From: Candidatus Sumerlaeota bacterium | GTDB taxonomy: Bacteria > Sumerlaeota > Sumerlaeia > JAFGJS01 | NCBI GenBank assembly: GCA_016928995.1 | Contig: JAFGJS010000030.1 | Location: forward strand, 41,458-105,457 | Direction: 5' to 3' | Length of the DNA: 64,000 nt | Translations under genes and position numbers: made by a program | The notes under the pieces: generated by a model | The model's database searches: none | Told to the model about the DNA's origin: nothing | What the model saw: only the letters and a program-made list of their open reading frames with translations | Part shown: positions 55,769 to 63,999 of the stretch, in pieces | Layout: each line of letters begins with the position of its first letter | Position numbering within the stretch: the stretch's first letter is position 1

Positions 55769-56581
55769 CTAGTAGAACAGCGTGTATTCCTCGCCTTTGA
55801 ATTCCACGACGACGGATTCGCTTTGAATGTCGATGATTTTAAGGCCGCGGATTTCGTCGCCGATATAGACCACTTGCTCGCAGACCATGGCCTTCGGCGC
55901 CTCTTTGCTCCAAATGATGCCGTTGATCGTCACTTCTTCGATGCTCTCGATGGGCTTGGCGCCGCGGCTGTAGATCACTTTGCGTTTCGGACGCTGACTC
56001 GTCCCGGTTTCTTCCTGCGGCGCTTCGTCCTGGGCGTCGGCTTGTGTTTTTTCCTGAACTGCTTCCGCTTCGGGCGTCATCTCGAAATTCAGCTCCACGA
56101 TTTGCATCGGGACTTCATTTTCCGGCGCGGATGCGTCTGCGTCCGCCGATTTCGGCGTCGCCTCAGTGTGCGCGATCGGAGCTTGATCCGGCGGCTCTTC
56201 TGCAGTGATGGCCGGAGCGTCTGCCGGCGTCGTATGAGGCGCGAGCTCTTTGTTCAAGGTTTGAGGCTGCTGAACTAAGGCAGGAGCGGCGAGCTGCGGC
56301 GCTGTGCGGGATGCGCTGATTGTCATTTGATACAGCAGCATGCCGCCGACGCCCGCCAATGCGATGATGGCCAGCGAAACAAGGACCGCGCCTGCGAAAA
56401 TCAGGGCGCCGGTGTTTCCTCGCGCGGCGGAATGTTGCTGCTCTTCGCGCTCCGGTGCTTCTGTCTCGTCGTCGCCGCCTTGCTGGTAGGCCAGCTCGTT
56501 GTAAAGCTGGGAATCCTCCGTCGCTTGCTCCTGATCGCGTTCGCGTTTCGCCTTGGACAATGCATTCAGAATGATGCTCAT
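55769..56581 (-). CDS. gspB: General secretion pathway protein B (GspB-like)
   Basis: 270 aa. The N-terminus MSIILNALSKAKRERDQEQA is the characteristic opening of GspB. One transmembrane helix follows (ALIFAGAVLVSLAIIALAGV), then a Pro/Ala/Glu-rich periplasmic linker of about 110 residues. The C-terminal T2SSB domain is clear: EEVTINGIIWSKEAPKAMVC, then VVYIGDEIRGLKIIDIQSES. With GspA it helps the outer-membrane secretin assemble across the cell wall. Its ATG overlaps the gspA stop by 4 bases, so the pair is translationally coupled. Confidence 0.87.
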   Translation of the reverse strand: MSIILNALSKAKRERDQEQATEDSQLYNELAYQQGGDDETEAPEREEQQHSAARGNTGALIFAGAVLVSLAIIALAGVGGMLLYQMTISASRTAPQLAAPALVQQPQTLNKELAPHTTPADAPAITAEEPPDQAPIAHTEATPKSADADASAPENEVPMQIVELNFEMTPEAEAVQEKTQADAQDEAPQEETGTSQRPKRKVIYSRGAKPIESIEEVTINGIIWSKEAPKAMVCEQVVYIGDEIRGLKIIDIQSESVVVEFKGEEYTLFY

Positions 56582-58467
56582 AATGGCAGTTCCTCCCCTT
56601 CGGTCAGGCGGGGATGATCGGCATGAAAGAGCAGCGAGAGATACAACGCGGTCCTGGCGTCGATTTCACCCGTGGCCTTGAGCTGGTGATAACGCTGAAA
56701 ACGGATCAGCGCCTCTTCGGTGAAACGTCCATAGTTGCCATCCAGCGCGTAATCGTAAAATTTGCGCTCCTTGAGCGCTTGTTGCAGTTTCTTCACGCGT
56801 TCGCCCTCTTCGCCGCGCAAGACCTGATTGAGCCGCAACTGGTCGAAGTAAACGACGCGCACCGTCGCCACCCGGCGCGAAAGCCAGCTGCGCTGCACGA
56901 TGCTGCAGCCCCAGATCGGATCGTGGATCGTGATCGCTTCGCCTTCCATGCGGCGCAACACAACCCACGGCGAGAGTTGATCCTGCCCTTCCGGCGTGAT
57001 TTTCAACAGCAGCGGCACGTCGTAAACCAGGGCTTTCTCCAGCCCCTCCTCCGCGTCGAACCACGCCACGCCCAAGCCGTAATTGGCGGCCAGTAAATCA
57101 AGCTCCGCCATTTGCTCGGCATCGCGTTCGTGCAGATCGCCCATGTTCGCCGGACGCACCCGCCATACGGAGAGCAAGCTCAAAACCGCGGCCGCCTGCG
57201 TCTGGTACGGCTCCATGACTCGCAGGATTCCGTTCTCATCGTACTTCCAGGCGGTGTCCTGTGTCACGGGATTTTTACGCGGCTCCGGTTTCGGCGGTTC
57301 TGGCTCCGGCAGGTCGATGGCGATGCGGACGTATGACGAAGCCGCGTTCTGCGCCTGCGCCGTTGCCGTCGTCGCGCCCGTTTCCAACTCCGGCGGCAGG
57401 GCGATGACCACCGGCGGACGCGCCGCCGCATCGCTTTCAATTCCGGAGTCATCCGCCGCGCCGCCGATTTTTGCCAGCAGTTCATTCACGCCCATGTCGC
57501 GGCGGGACATCTCCTGCAGTCCGTAATACGCCCCGCCTCCCGCGGCGATCAGCAGCAGCGCCAAGGTCAGCGGCAGCCAGAACCGGCGGCGTTTGCTTTT
57601 TGGCGCGCCGCTCTGAGCGCGCCGCCTTGATCCTTTGGACGCGCGCGAGTCGTCAGCCCGCTTGCCTGTGATCTCCGACACGGCCTGGCGCACCATGCGC
57701 TCGTCCACGATGTACGAACTCGCCACGTACGCCGCCATCAGCGCGTTGTCGCAGACCACGTTGATCTTGCGCGGCACGCCGGCGCTGTGCTCGAAAATCC
57801 GCCGCAGCGCTCCGGGCGTCCAATTGATTTCGATCTTCGCCTGCGCCCGGTTCAGCCGGTGCCGGATATACGCCGGGACTTCATCCTCCGGCAGCGGTTT
57901 AAGGTGGTAGCGCACGGTGATGCGCTGATTGAGCTGCTCGAGCTCCGGCAGCGCCATGATGTCGTTGAGCTCCGGCTGACCCATCAGCACGATCTGGATC
58001 AGTTTCTCGCTTTCGGTCTCCAGGTTGCTGATCATGCGCACCTGTTCGAGGGTTTCGGGCGCCATATTCTGCGCCTCGTCGATAATCAGCACGCATGTGC
58101 GGCCCTGGTTGAAGCGCTCGAGCAAGTAGATATTGAGCGCATCGATCAACCCCTTCTTTGTCTCCGCCGTGCTGTCGATGCCGAAGTCGTCGTTGATCGC
58201 GCGCAGCAGTTCGATGTCCGTGAGGTACGAATTGAAAATCACGGCGAATTCGATTTCCGATTCGCCCAGGTCGCGCAGCAGCGCGCGGCACACGGTCGTC
58301 TTGCCCGCGCCGACGTCGCCGGTGAGCATGATGAAGCCCTTGCGTTCCTGAATGCCGTAAAGCAGCGCCCCGATCGCCTCGCGGTGCTGCCGGCTGAGGT
58401 ACAGGAAACGCGAATCGGGCGTCAGGTTGAAGGGCGCCTCTTCCAAGCCGAAAAATTTGTTGTACAT
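56578..58467 (-). CDS. gspA: General secretion pathway ATPase GspA/ExeA
   Basis: 629 aa. N-terminal AAA ATPase: MYNKFFGLEEAPFNLTPDSR opening, Walker A LTGDVGAGKTTVCRALLR, Walker B CVLIIDEAQNMAPETLEQVR. A transmembrane helix follows near residue 295 (FWLPLTLALLLIAAGGGAYY). In the periplasm there is a C39-peptidase-like module (YQTQAAAVLSLLSVW...) in which Ala replaces the catalytic cysteine, as in ExeA relatives, then a peptidoglycan-binding domain (GEEGERVKKLQQALKERKFY). GspA remodels or binds peptidoglycan for secretin insertion. Overlaps gspB by 4 bases. Confidence 0.9.
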   Translation of the reverse strand: MYNKFFGLEEAPFNLTPDSRFLYLSRQHREAIGALLYGIQERKGFIMLTGDVGAGKTTVCRALLRDLGESEIEFAVIFNSYLTDIELLRAINDDFGIDSTAETKKGLIDALNIYLLERFNQGRTCVLIIDEAQNMAPETLEQVRMISNLETESEKLIQIVLMGQPELNDIMALPELEQLNQRITVRYHLKPLPEDEVPAYIRHRLNRAQAKIEINWTPGALRRIFEHSAGVPRKINVVCDNALMAAYVASSYIVDERMVRQAVSEITGKRADDSRASKGSRRRAQSGAPKSKRRRFWLPLTLALLLIAAGGGAYYGLQEMSRRDMGVNELLAKIGGAADDSGIESDAAARPPVVIALPPELETGATTATAQAQNAASSYVRIAIDLPEPEPPKPEPRKNPVTQDTAWKYDENGILRVMEPYQTQAAAVLSLLSVWRVRPANMGDLHERDAEQMAELDLLAANYGLGVAWFDAEEGLEKALVYDVPLLLKITPEGQDQLSPWVVLRRMEGEAITIHDPIWGCSIVQRSWLSRRVATVRVVYFDQLRLNQVLRGEEGERVKKLQQALKERKFYDYALDGNYGRFTEEALIRFQRYHQLKATGEIDARTALYLSLLFHADHPRLTEGEELPL

Positions 58468-58680
58468 CGCCTCGCTGGTTTACCGTCTTTAAAAAGATTA
58501 AACGCCGTCAGGGCCTTCGGCGCTTGCCAGAAAAATTCAACATGAGCGCAGCCCCGCTGTAAAGTGCGGAATGCCTTGTCTTTTTGATTGATTCCGCCGA
58601 AACTACGTCCATGATAGCGCTCGAAACGCTGGATGCCGGCGTGATTTTGCCGGTTTTTAATTTTTCCATGAAAGATACTG

Positions 58681-60027
58681 ATGAACGCACTTCCTGTCAT
58701 CGCCATTGTCGGCCGCCCGAACGTGGGGAAATCCACGCTGTTCAACCGCATTTGCGGCTCGCGCAAGGCCGCCGTGCTCGATACGCCTGGCGTCACGCGC
58801 GACCGCAATTACGAGGAATGCGAGATCGGCGGACGCGGATTTATCCTGATCGACACCGGCGGCTATGACCCGGACGAGGATTCATCGCTTGCGTTCCATA
58901 TGCGCGAGCAGATCGCAATGGCTGTAGAGGAGGCGGACGCTATCATCCTGATTGTGGACCGCATGCAGCCGGACAATCCGATCGACCGCGAAATGGCGGA
59001 GAAACTGCGCCGCAGCGGCAAGACGTGCCTGCTCGCGGTGAACAAGTGCGACAACGTGCAGCAGGAACAGGAGGCGTGGGGTTTCACCGAGTTGGGCGTG
59101 GGCGAGGTTCATCCGGTGTCCGCGCTGAATGGCGCGGGCGTGGCCGAGTTGCTGGAAAACGCGCTGGAGTCGCTGCCGCATGTGGAGGCGCCGCCGAAAG
59201 ATGAGGACGCGCTGAAGATCGCCGTGGTCGGCCGGCCGAACGTGGGCAAGAGCACGCTGGTGAACCGCATTCTGGGCGCGGAACGGGTGATCGCCGATTC
59301 CACGCCTGGCACCACGCGTGACGCCATCGACATGCCCTTCACACGCGACGGGCGCAATTACGTCCTGATCGACACGGCGGGCATCCGGCGGCGCGGCAAG
59401 GTCGAGCGCGGAATCGAGAAACTCAGCGTGATGAGCGCGCTGATCAGCCTCAAGCGCTGCGACGTAGCGCTGATCCTGCTCGACGCCGAACGCGGCATCA
59501 CCGACCAGGACACGCACATCGCGGGCTACGCCGAAGAAAGCGGCAAACTGCTGATCTTCATCGTGAACAAATGGGACGCTGTGCCGGACAAGGACAATTC
59601 AAGCGCCGGCGACTTCGTCAAAAAAATCCGTCAGGAATTCAAATTTCTCCAGTGGGTTCCGATCCAGTTCATCAGCGCCAAAACCGGCGACCGGGTGGGG
59701 CGCATCTTCAAGATCATCGACGAGCTCATGCCGCAGTACGACTGCCAGATCCCCACGTCGCAGGTGAACGACGCGATTCAGCAGGCGCTGATCGATCATT
59801 CGCCGCCGATGCGCCGCGGCCTGCGGTTGAAGATCAAGTACGCCTGCCAGACCGGCTCCAAACCGCCGATCTTTTCGCTCTTCGTCAACGATCCTGGCCT
59901 GATCCACTTTTCCTATCGTCGCTATCTGGTCAACAAGTTGCGCGAATCCTTCGGCCTGACCAACGTCCCCCTCTGGCTCGCGCTCAAACGCAAGTCAACC
60001 AATCGCTACGTAAGCGATGAGGATTAA
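58681..60027 (+). CDS. der: Ribosome-assembly GTPase Der (EngA)
   Basis: 448-aa double GTPase needed for 50S ribosomal subunit maturation. First G domain: AIVGRPNVGKSTLFNRICGS, DTPGVTRDRNYEE, LIDTGGYDPDE, NKCDNV. Second: AVVGRPNVGKSTLVNRILGA, STPGTTRDAIDMPFT, LIDTAGIRRRGKVERGIEKL, VNKWDAVPDKD. The C-terminal KH-like domain is KPPIFSLFVNDPGLIHFSYR, and LVNKLRESFGLTNVPLWLAL closes the protein. Complete. Divergent from gspA over a 213-base gap that probably carries both promoters, though I see no clear sites. Confidence 0.96.
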   Translation: MNALPVIAIVGRPNVGKSTLFNRICGSRKAAVLDTPGVTRDRNYEECEIGGRGFILIDTGGYDPDEDSSLAFHMREQIAMAVEEADAIILIVDRMQPDNPIDREMAEKLRRSGKTCLLAVNKCDNVQQEQEAWGFTELGVGEVHPVSALNGAGVAELLENALESLPHVEAPPKDEDALKIAVVGRPNVGKSTLVNRILGAERVIADSTPGTTRDAIDMPFTRDGRNYVLIDTAGIRRRGKVERGIEKLSVMSALISLKRCDVALILLDAERGITDQDTHIAGYAEESGKLLIFIVNKWDAVPDKDNSSAGDFVKKIRQEFKFLQWVPIQFISAKTGDRVGRIFKIIDELMPQYDCQIPTSQVNDAIQQALIDHSPPMRRGLRLKIKYACQTGSKPPIFSLFVNDPGLIHFSYRRYLVNKLRESFGLTNVPLWLALKRKSTNRYVSDED

Positions 60028-60095
60028 AGCGCAACATGACATTGAGTGAAAAATCTGGATTACGAGGATAAGTGGCAGCATCAAACGATCGCAAC

Positions 60096-60116
60096 AGAAG
60101 TTGCTTGCAACCTTCT
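60096..60116 (+). terminator. Possible terminator after der
   Basis: An imperfect hairpin (AGAAGTTGC against GCAACCTTCT, one bulge) 70 bases after the der stop and before the converging DUF1573 gene stop. It is followed by an AT-rich stretch (ATCATTTATTTTAT). The loop is very short, so support is weak. Confidence 0.3.
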
Positions 60117-60121
60117 ATCAT

Positions 60122-62008
60122 TTATTTTATATTTAGAACATGAAAGATCGGTGATTCCGAGTTCGTCATCTCACCGGAAAAAGAGATTTTACCCAATCCC
60201 TCTCCAGCCGGATCAATAAACTGCACTCCATTTTCCATATAGATCTCTTGATTTGCAGCTATCGAAAATGAAAATGTGTAATTAAATTTTGGCGATTTTG
60301 GCAACCGAATGCCTTCGATTATCATTTTTCCAGAATAGCTCGGATGAACTTTAACTATTCGCACTTGATGAGTGCCCGCATCTTCCGCATTGCCAGATAA
60401 CTCTATGCCAAGAAACAGTGGTTCTTGTATGCTATTATCCAAGATGATCGAAAACATGTGATGGTTGTCTGCATATCTGCCTTCATATTTTATCTCACGA
60501 ACAGAAAGAGTTCTATCCATATTATGCAACATTCCCCGCCAGATCGTTTGCGAAACCACTTGATTGTCAAATTCATTAAACACCATGAGAGGCGTTAAAT
60601 CCTGTATATCGCCTTTCTCGTCACAGAGTTGCAAATGCAATATCTGATTTTCCTTGCTAGTATATGCTTTTTTTAATTCAAGTTGTAGCTTTTCATAATC
60701 ATTGATCTTCTCTATAGCATTAAGACCCCACCGATCTTCTGGAAGTCCTATAATATTGAAGCGCAATGGAATCCCCGGCATATTTTGTTTTATATAAAAC
60801 TCCGTATGAGCGTCCACGATATTTTCAATCATTAACGGTTTTGGAATAAAGCTTACTCGGCCTATTATATCTGCAAAAACTGGCAGATGCTGAGAGCCCA
60901 TATTGGTGACGACATTTATGGTTCCAAATTTTTTGCCCACTGAAAGTTTATCATCATTTATTGCAATTTTTATTATATCGTTCTCGAAATCACACTCGAC
61001 CCAATCCTCCAAAGTTTCTACTTCTTTAATACATACGGAGTCAATGCGATCTTTAAGGATGCCAATGCTAATAGGTTTGGGTATTTCCCATGAACCGAAT
61101 CGACCAAAATAAACCTTATTCATTGTCAAACCAATTGGCGAAATGTAGTTAACATGGATTTCAATCAGTTCTGTCGATTGAATTATTTCATTTTTGGCAG
61201 AAACACTGGAATAATAATTTCGTTCTCCATATTCATCAATAGGAGGTGTTATTGATAATGTAATGGAGGATACCTCATCTGGAAGGAGGATTGTTCCCTC
61301 GCCTTGAGAAGCGATACAACCACAGGAACTCTCTATAGATTCGATTGTAACCGTATGTGTTGAAATGTTTTTTATCTTAAATTGTTTTATTATCTGATGA
61401 TGACCATTAATTGCAACGTTTCCTAAGTCTATCTGGTTTGGCGTTATTTCTATTAGGTGTGGTCTTTCATACGTTTCATCCGAAGATTTCTCAACCGATG
61501 CACTTATTGGAAAATTCTTGAGGATTATTCTATCCAAGTCATAAGTGATAGGAGGCAAGCGAAGCGCCACAGAATTACTGCTTTCCAAGAGATACTCAAT
61601 ATCTTCTAATTGATATGTTGGCGGATCAATGATTAAGCACTGCTTTGGATTGTTAAATCCTAATGTGACCACAAAATGATCACGTTGCTGAGTATGCAAC
61701 GAAACAATGCAGGGACGGCCGCCATCTCTCAAATGAGAACTCTTGATTTTTATTCCCTCACACTCAATGCCATAATTTTCAATTAAGCGCTTGAGATCCA
61801 ACAGGGAGTTCGATTTTCTTCGTTGATTCTGAATCTGTTTTGCAAGACTGTTTAGCGATACATCTACATCATATAATTTCAAAAGAAAATATGAACATCG
61901 AACGCCACACGGTAAATCGGCAATACTAACAACAGCCGGATCATTGCCCCAGGCAAACGCCCAGCTCAATGAATAAAATATAACCAATATACTGTTTCTA
62001 TTTAACAT
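60122..62008 (-). CDS. Secreted C39-like peptidase fused to DUF1573
   Basis: 628 aa from the ATG at 62008, with signal peptide (SILVIFYSLSWAFAWG). Residues 30-155 look like a C39-like peptidase: nucleophile candidate Cys34 in LPCGVRCSYFLLKLYD, His111 in QRDHFVVTLGF and Asp128 in LIIDPP, spacing typical of the Cys-His-Asp set. Residues 188-310 form a DUF1573 beta-sandwich (ITPNQIDLGNVAINGHHQII, SSCGCIASQG). The rest is beta-rich and unrecognised. It overlaps the upstream membrane-anchored gene by 11 bases. Unlike C39 domains in ABC exporters, this one would face the periplasm, and could trim the Cys-rich peptide encoded at the head of the cluster. AT-rich relative to neighbours. Confidence 0.78.
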   Translation of the reverse strand: MLNRNSILVIFYSLSWAFAWGNDPAVVSIADLPCGVRCSYFLLKLYDVDVSLNSLAKQIQNQRRKSNSLLDLKRLIENYGIECEGIKIKSSHLRDGGRPCIVSLHTQQRDHFVVTLGFNNPKQCLIIDPPTYQLEDIEYLLESSNSVALRLPPITYDLDRIILKNFPISASVEKSSDETYERPHLIEITPNQIDLGNVAINGHHQIIKQFKIKNISTHTVTIESIESSCGCIASQGEGTILLPDEVSSITLSITPPIDEYGERNYYSSVSAKNEIIQSTELIEIHVNYISPIGLTMNKVYFGRFGSWEIPKPISIGILKDRIDSVCIKEVETLEDWVECDFENDIIKIAINDDKLSVGKKFGTINVVTNMGSQHLPVFADIIGRVSFIPKPLMIENIVDAHTEFYIKQNMPGIPLRFNIIGLPEDRWGLNAIEKINDYEKLQLELKKAYTSKENQILHLQLCDEKGDIQDLTPLMVFNEFDNQVVSQTIWRGMLHNMDRTLSVREIKYEGRYADNHHMFSIILDNSIQEPLFLGIELSGNAEDAGTHQVRIVKVHPSYSGKMIIEGIRLPKSPKFNYTFSFSIAANQEIYMENGVQFIDPAGEGLGKISFSGEMTNSESPIFHVLNIK

Positions 62009-63188
62009 CAGCTGCTCGCTTTCTTCCATAAATAAGAAATGAGATAACGCCAACAATTACAAGTGAAATGAAAGTGACTATAAACAAAATATATTTTACT
62101 CTATGTTTTTTCTTTATTTCAGGATTATTGTCTTTAATTTTATTCATTCCCCTGATCTGATTTGCAAGATTTGCAATTGCGTCAACGTTTTCATCATGCG
62201 GTATATGTGACGTCTCTGCTTTCTGATATTCATTCTCTTTGCGATCCAAGTTTACATCATCGTCCAATTTAAGCGTTGCTGGAAATTTGAGTTTGCTTAC
62301 GCTTTCGCCTATAATGTAATCATATACATCAGTGTCAGGCGGAAAATGTGGATCAAATATGCTGTCATCAACTTCTTTTAGAACCTTAACACCCGTGATG
62401 ATCGAACGCGTCTCAACGGCGGGGATAAATTCAGTAGAGGCACCCTCATGTATAGGAATATATGAAATTGATGAATACTCCATCGGCATATAAACCGCTC
62501 CATATAACCCCTCGATCGCATCTACCTTATCAACTGAGCCTTTATTTATTACATTCCCATGCTTATCTGAGATATTATATGAAACTGGAAGGTATTCGTA
62601 TCGGGCGTCAAATATATACTTTGCAATATAGTTTTTCCATGCAGTAAATTCAATTATGACCTGATCTTCAGAAAATGATATGATGGCGGTTTGTGCGTTA
62701 TCTTCAAGCCATTTATACAGTTCCTTATTCATTAATGTCGTATAAAATGGATCCAATGTTTCTTGAATCAAATTGCTCTTTGATTGAGAGACCGTGCCAT
62801 GCTTTTTATCAGGATAAAAAACAGATTCAACGCTGCCATTCCATCGCCGCAAACTCTTTCCTGCCACATCTTCTCCCTCGGGCAAATAATCAACCTCCTC
62901 GATATACTGTTTCTCATGGTGATATATCATTTTAAGATGCACTTTTTGATCGATTCGGTCTTGATCGGCGTAGCCAAGTTTTGATGGATATGTTTCACGT
63001 AAATATCGTGTCGCATATTCAGTTCTTGTCTGTATTTGCTCAATGCTATATTCAAGCGCAGGAATTGATTCTTGTCGTTGTTTTAAGCGGAAAACTATTT
63101 GCTCGATAAGGTCCGGTGAATGTTCAGCATCAGTCCACGCATTAGTGATAATTGAAACAGTAATAAAAAAAACACATATGAATCTCAT
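61998..63188 (-). CDS. Exported, C-terminally anchored protein of unknown function
   Basis: 396 aa. Signal peptide (FICVFFITVSIITNAWTDA), a long mixed domain, and a C-terminal transmembrane helix (YILFIVTFISLVIVGVISFL) followed by basic YGRKRAADVK, so the bulk is outside the cytoplasm. The domain opens IEQIVFRLKQRQESIPALEY and contains FDARYEYLPVSYNISDKHGN and YGAVYMPMEYSSISYIPIHE, a beta-rich pattern reminiscent of LolA/outer-membrane-lipoprotein-sorting folds, but I am not sure of that. It overlaps the C39-DUF1573 gene and follows the peptide gene, so a role in processing, holding or release of the peptide is inferred from context. Confidence 0.6.
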   Translation of the reverse strand: MRFICVFFITVSIITNAWTDAEHSPDLIEQIVFRLKQRQESIPALEYSIEQIQTRTEYATRYLRETYPSKLGYADQDRIDQKVHLKMIYHHEKQYIEEVDYLPEGEDVAGKSLRRWNGSVESVFYPDKKHGTVSQSKSNLIQETLDPFYTTLMNKELYKWLEDNAQTAIISFSEDQVIIEFTAWKNYIAKYIFDARYEYLPVSYNISDKHGNVINKGSVDKVDAIEGLYGAVYMPMEYSSISYIPIHEGASTEFIPAVETRSIITGVKVLKEVDDSIFDPHFPPDTDVYDYIIGESVSKLKFPATLKLDDDVNLDRKENEYQKAETSHIPHDENVDAIANLANQIRGMNKIKDNNPEIKKKHRVKYILFIVTFISLVIVGVISFLIYGRKRAADVK

Positions 63189-63214
63189 AGATCATAACCA
63201 CCATTATATTTGTT

Positions 63215-63256
63215 ACACGGCGTGCGCATAGACTGCAATCTATGCGCGCGCCGTGT
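63215..63256 (-). promoter_or_regulatory. Stable hairpin between the Cys-rich peptide gene and downstream genes
   Basis: An 18-bp stem: ACACGGCGTGCGCATAGA (63215-63232) pairs with TCTATGCGCGCGCCGTGT (63239-63256) with one G-U wobble, loop CTGCAA. On the gene strand the stem is followed by AACAAATATAATGG, not a run of U, so it is not a standard terminator for the peptide mRNA. The T-tract lies on the opposite side (TTTTTCTTTT) and would terminate only rightward transcripts. It probably protects or attenuates the peptide mRNA, making more peptide than processing protein. Confidence 0.6.
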
Positions 63257-63293
63257 TTTTCTTTTAATGCATCAAAGGATCAATTCATCGTCG

Positions 63294-63764
63294 TTAGCAT
63301 GTTAAGTGGTTTTCACAATCCATATATGGGATATGAATGCAGCCCCAAAAGCCCGTAACGGCGCATTTTCCATTTTCACAATCCACATCTGCATGTTGGC
63401 ATGCATACCATTTCCCACACCAGATTGTCGTAATCGCCTCACAATTCGGATCTGGGCTTTGATTGGGGCCTATACAACGCTTTTGCGCTGTAAAATCTTT
63501 CTCGCATTTTGTGATCGACCATACTCCAGAAAGACAATCATCCTGTGAACTACAAGAAGCACCCTCTGTTGAACCTCCAACAATTGTATGCCCGCACACA
63601 TTCATCTTGAAGACACATGTTGGGCCGCACGTAGCTTCTGCGACAATAGTATCAAGTTCTGAATCAGAAACTGCATTCGAGGTAATCATTGCTTGAGTGG
63701 CATATAAGAATATACCGCCAATTGCAATAAAACATGCTAGCTGTACCTTTTTTTTCAATTTCAT
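63294..63764 (-). CDS. Cysteine-rich exported peptide precursor with C39-like leader motif
   Basis: 156 aa. Residues 1-30 are a hydrophobic export signal (KKKVQLACFIAIGGIFLYAT). Residues 32-44, VSDSELDTIVAEA, resemble the ELxxIxGG/GA end of leaders cut by C39 peptidases, though the last two residues are not Gly-Gly. The region after it (from Cys46) contains 15 cysteines in about 110 residues, including CGPTC at its start and two DCEN motifs near the C-terminus (DCENGKC, DCENHLTC). An odd number implies one free or intermolecular cysteine. A strong AAGGAGG precedes the ATG. It heads a leftward cluster with a membrane-anchored protein and a C39-DUF1573 protein. No known family recognised. Confidence 0.72.
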   Translation of the reverse strand: MKLKKKVQLACFIAIGGIFLYATQAMITSNAVSDSELDTIVAEATCGPTCVFKMNVCGHTIVGGSTEGASCSSQDDCLSGVWSITKCEKDFTAQKRCIGPNQSPDPNCEAITTIWCGKWYACQHADVDCENGKCAVTGFWGCIHIPYMDCENHLTC

Positions 63765-63846
63765 GTTTGACCTCCTTGGTCATTATAATAATGTTAGATT
63801 ACCGTACAAGACGATAAATTTATTACTGCACCTTATTCACTTCAAA

Positions 63847-63999
63847 TTATGCTGCAATAGTGGCCATCACAGTTTCGGACCAGGGGCCGGGTTCTTGCCG
63901 GGTGTTGACCCAGCGGGCGGCCCACCAGGCGGGCTTGCCGGCGTCTTCGGCTTCGAAATGATAGACGTATGGCGTGGCGGAGTCGTACGCGACGTATTG
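63847..63999 (-). CDS. C-terminus of an Fn3-associated or secreted protein (partial)
   Basis: Reverse-strand frame open from the right edge to a TAA at 63847-63849; 50 residues seen. It reads YVAYDSATPYVYHFEAEDAG, WWAARWVNTRQEPGPWSETV and ends VMATIAA. Segments of this kind end proteins that accompany the Fn3 family seen at 14892-15500 in this window. Its N-terminus lies to the right, outside the window, and no function can be given. Confidence 0.6.
   Translation of the reverse strand, partial: QYVAYDSATPYVYHFEAEDAGKPAWWAARWVNTRQEPGPWSETVMATIAA

Noticed and set aside
63215-63256. Rho-independent terminator of the peptide gene
   Set aside because: The T-run is on the side that serves rightward transcription; on the gene strand the stem is followed by AACAAATATAA.
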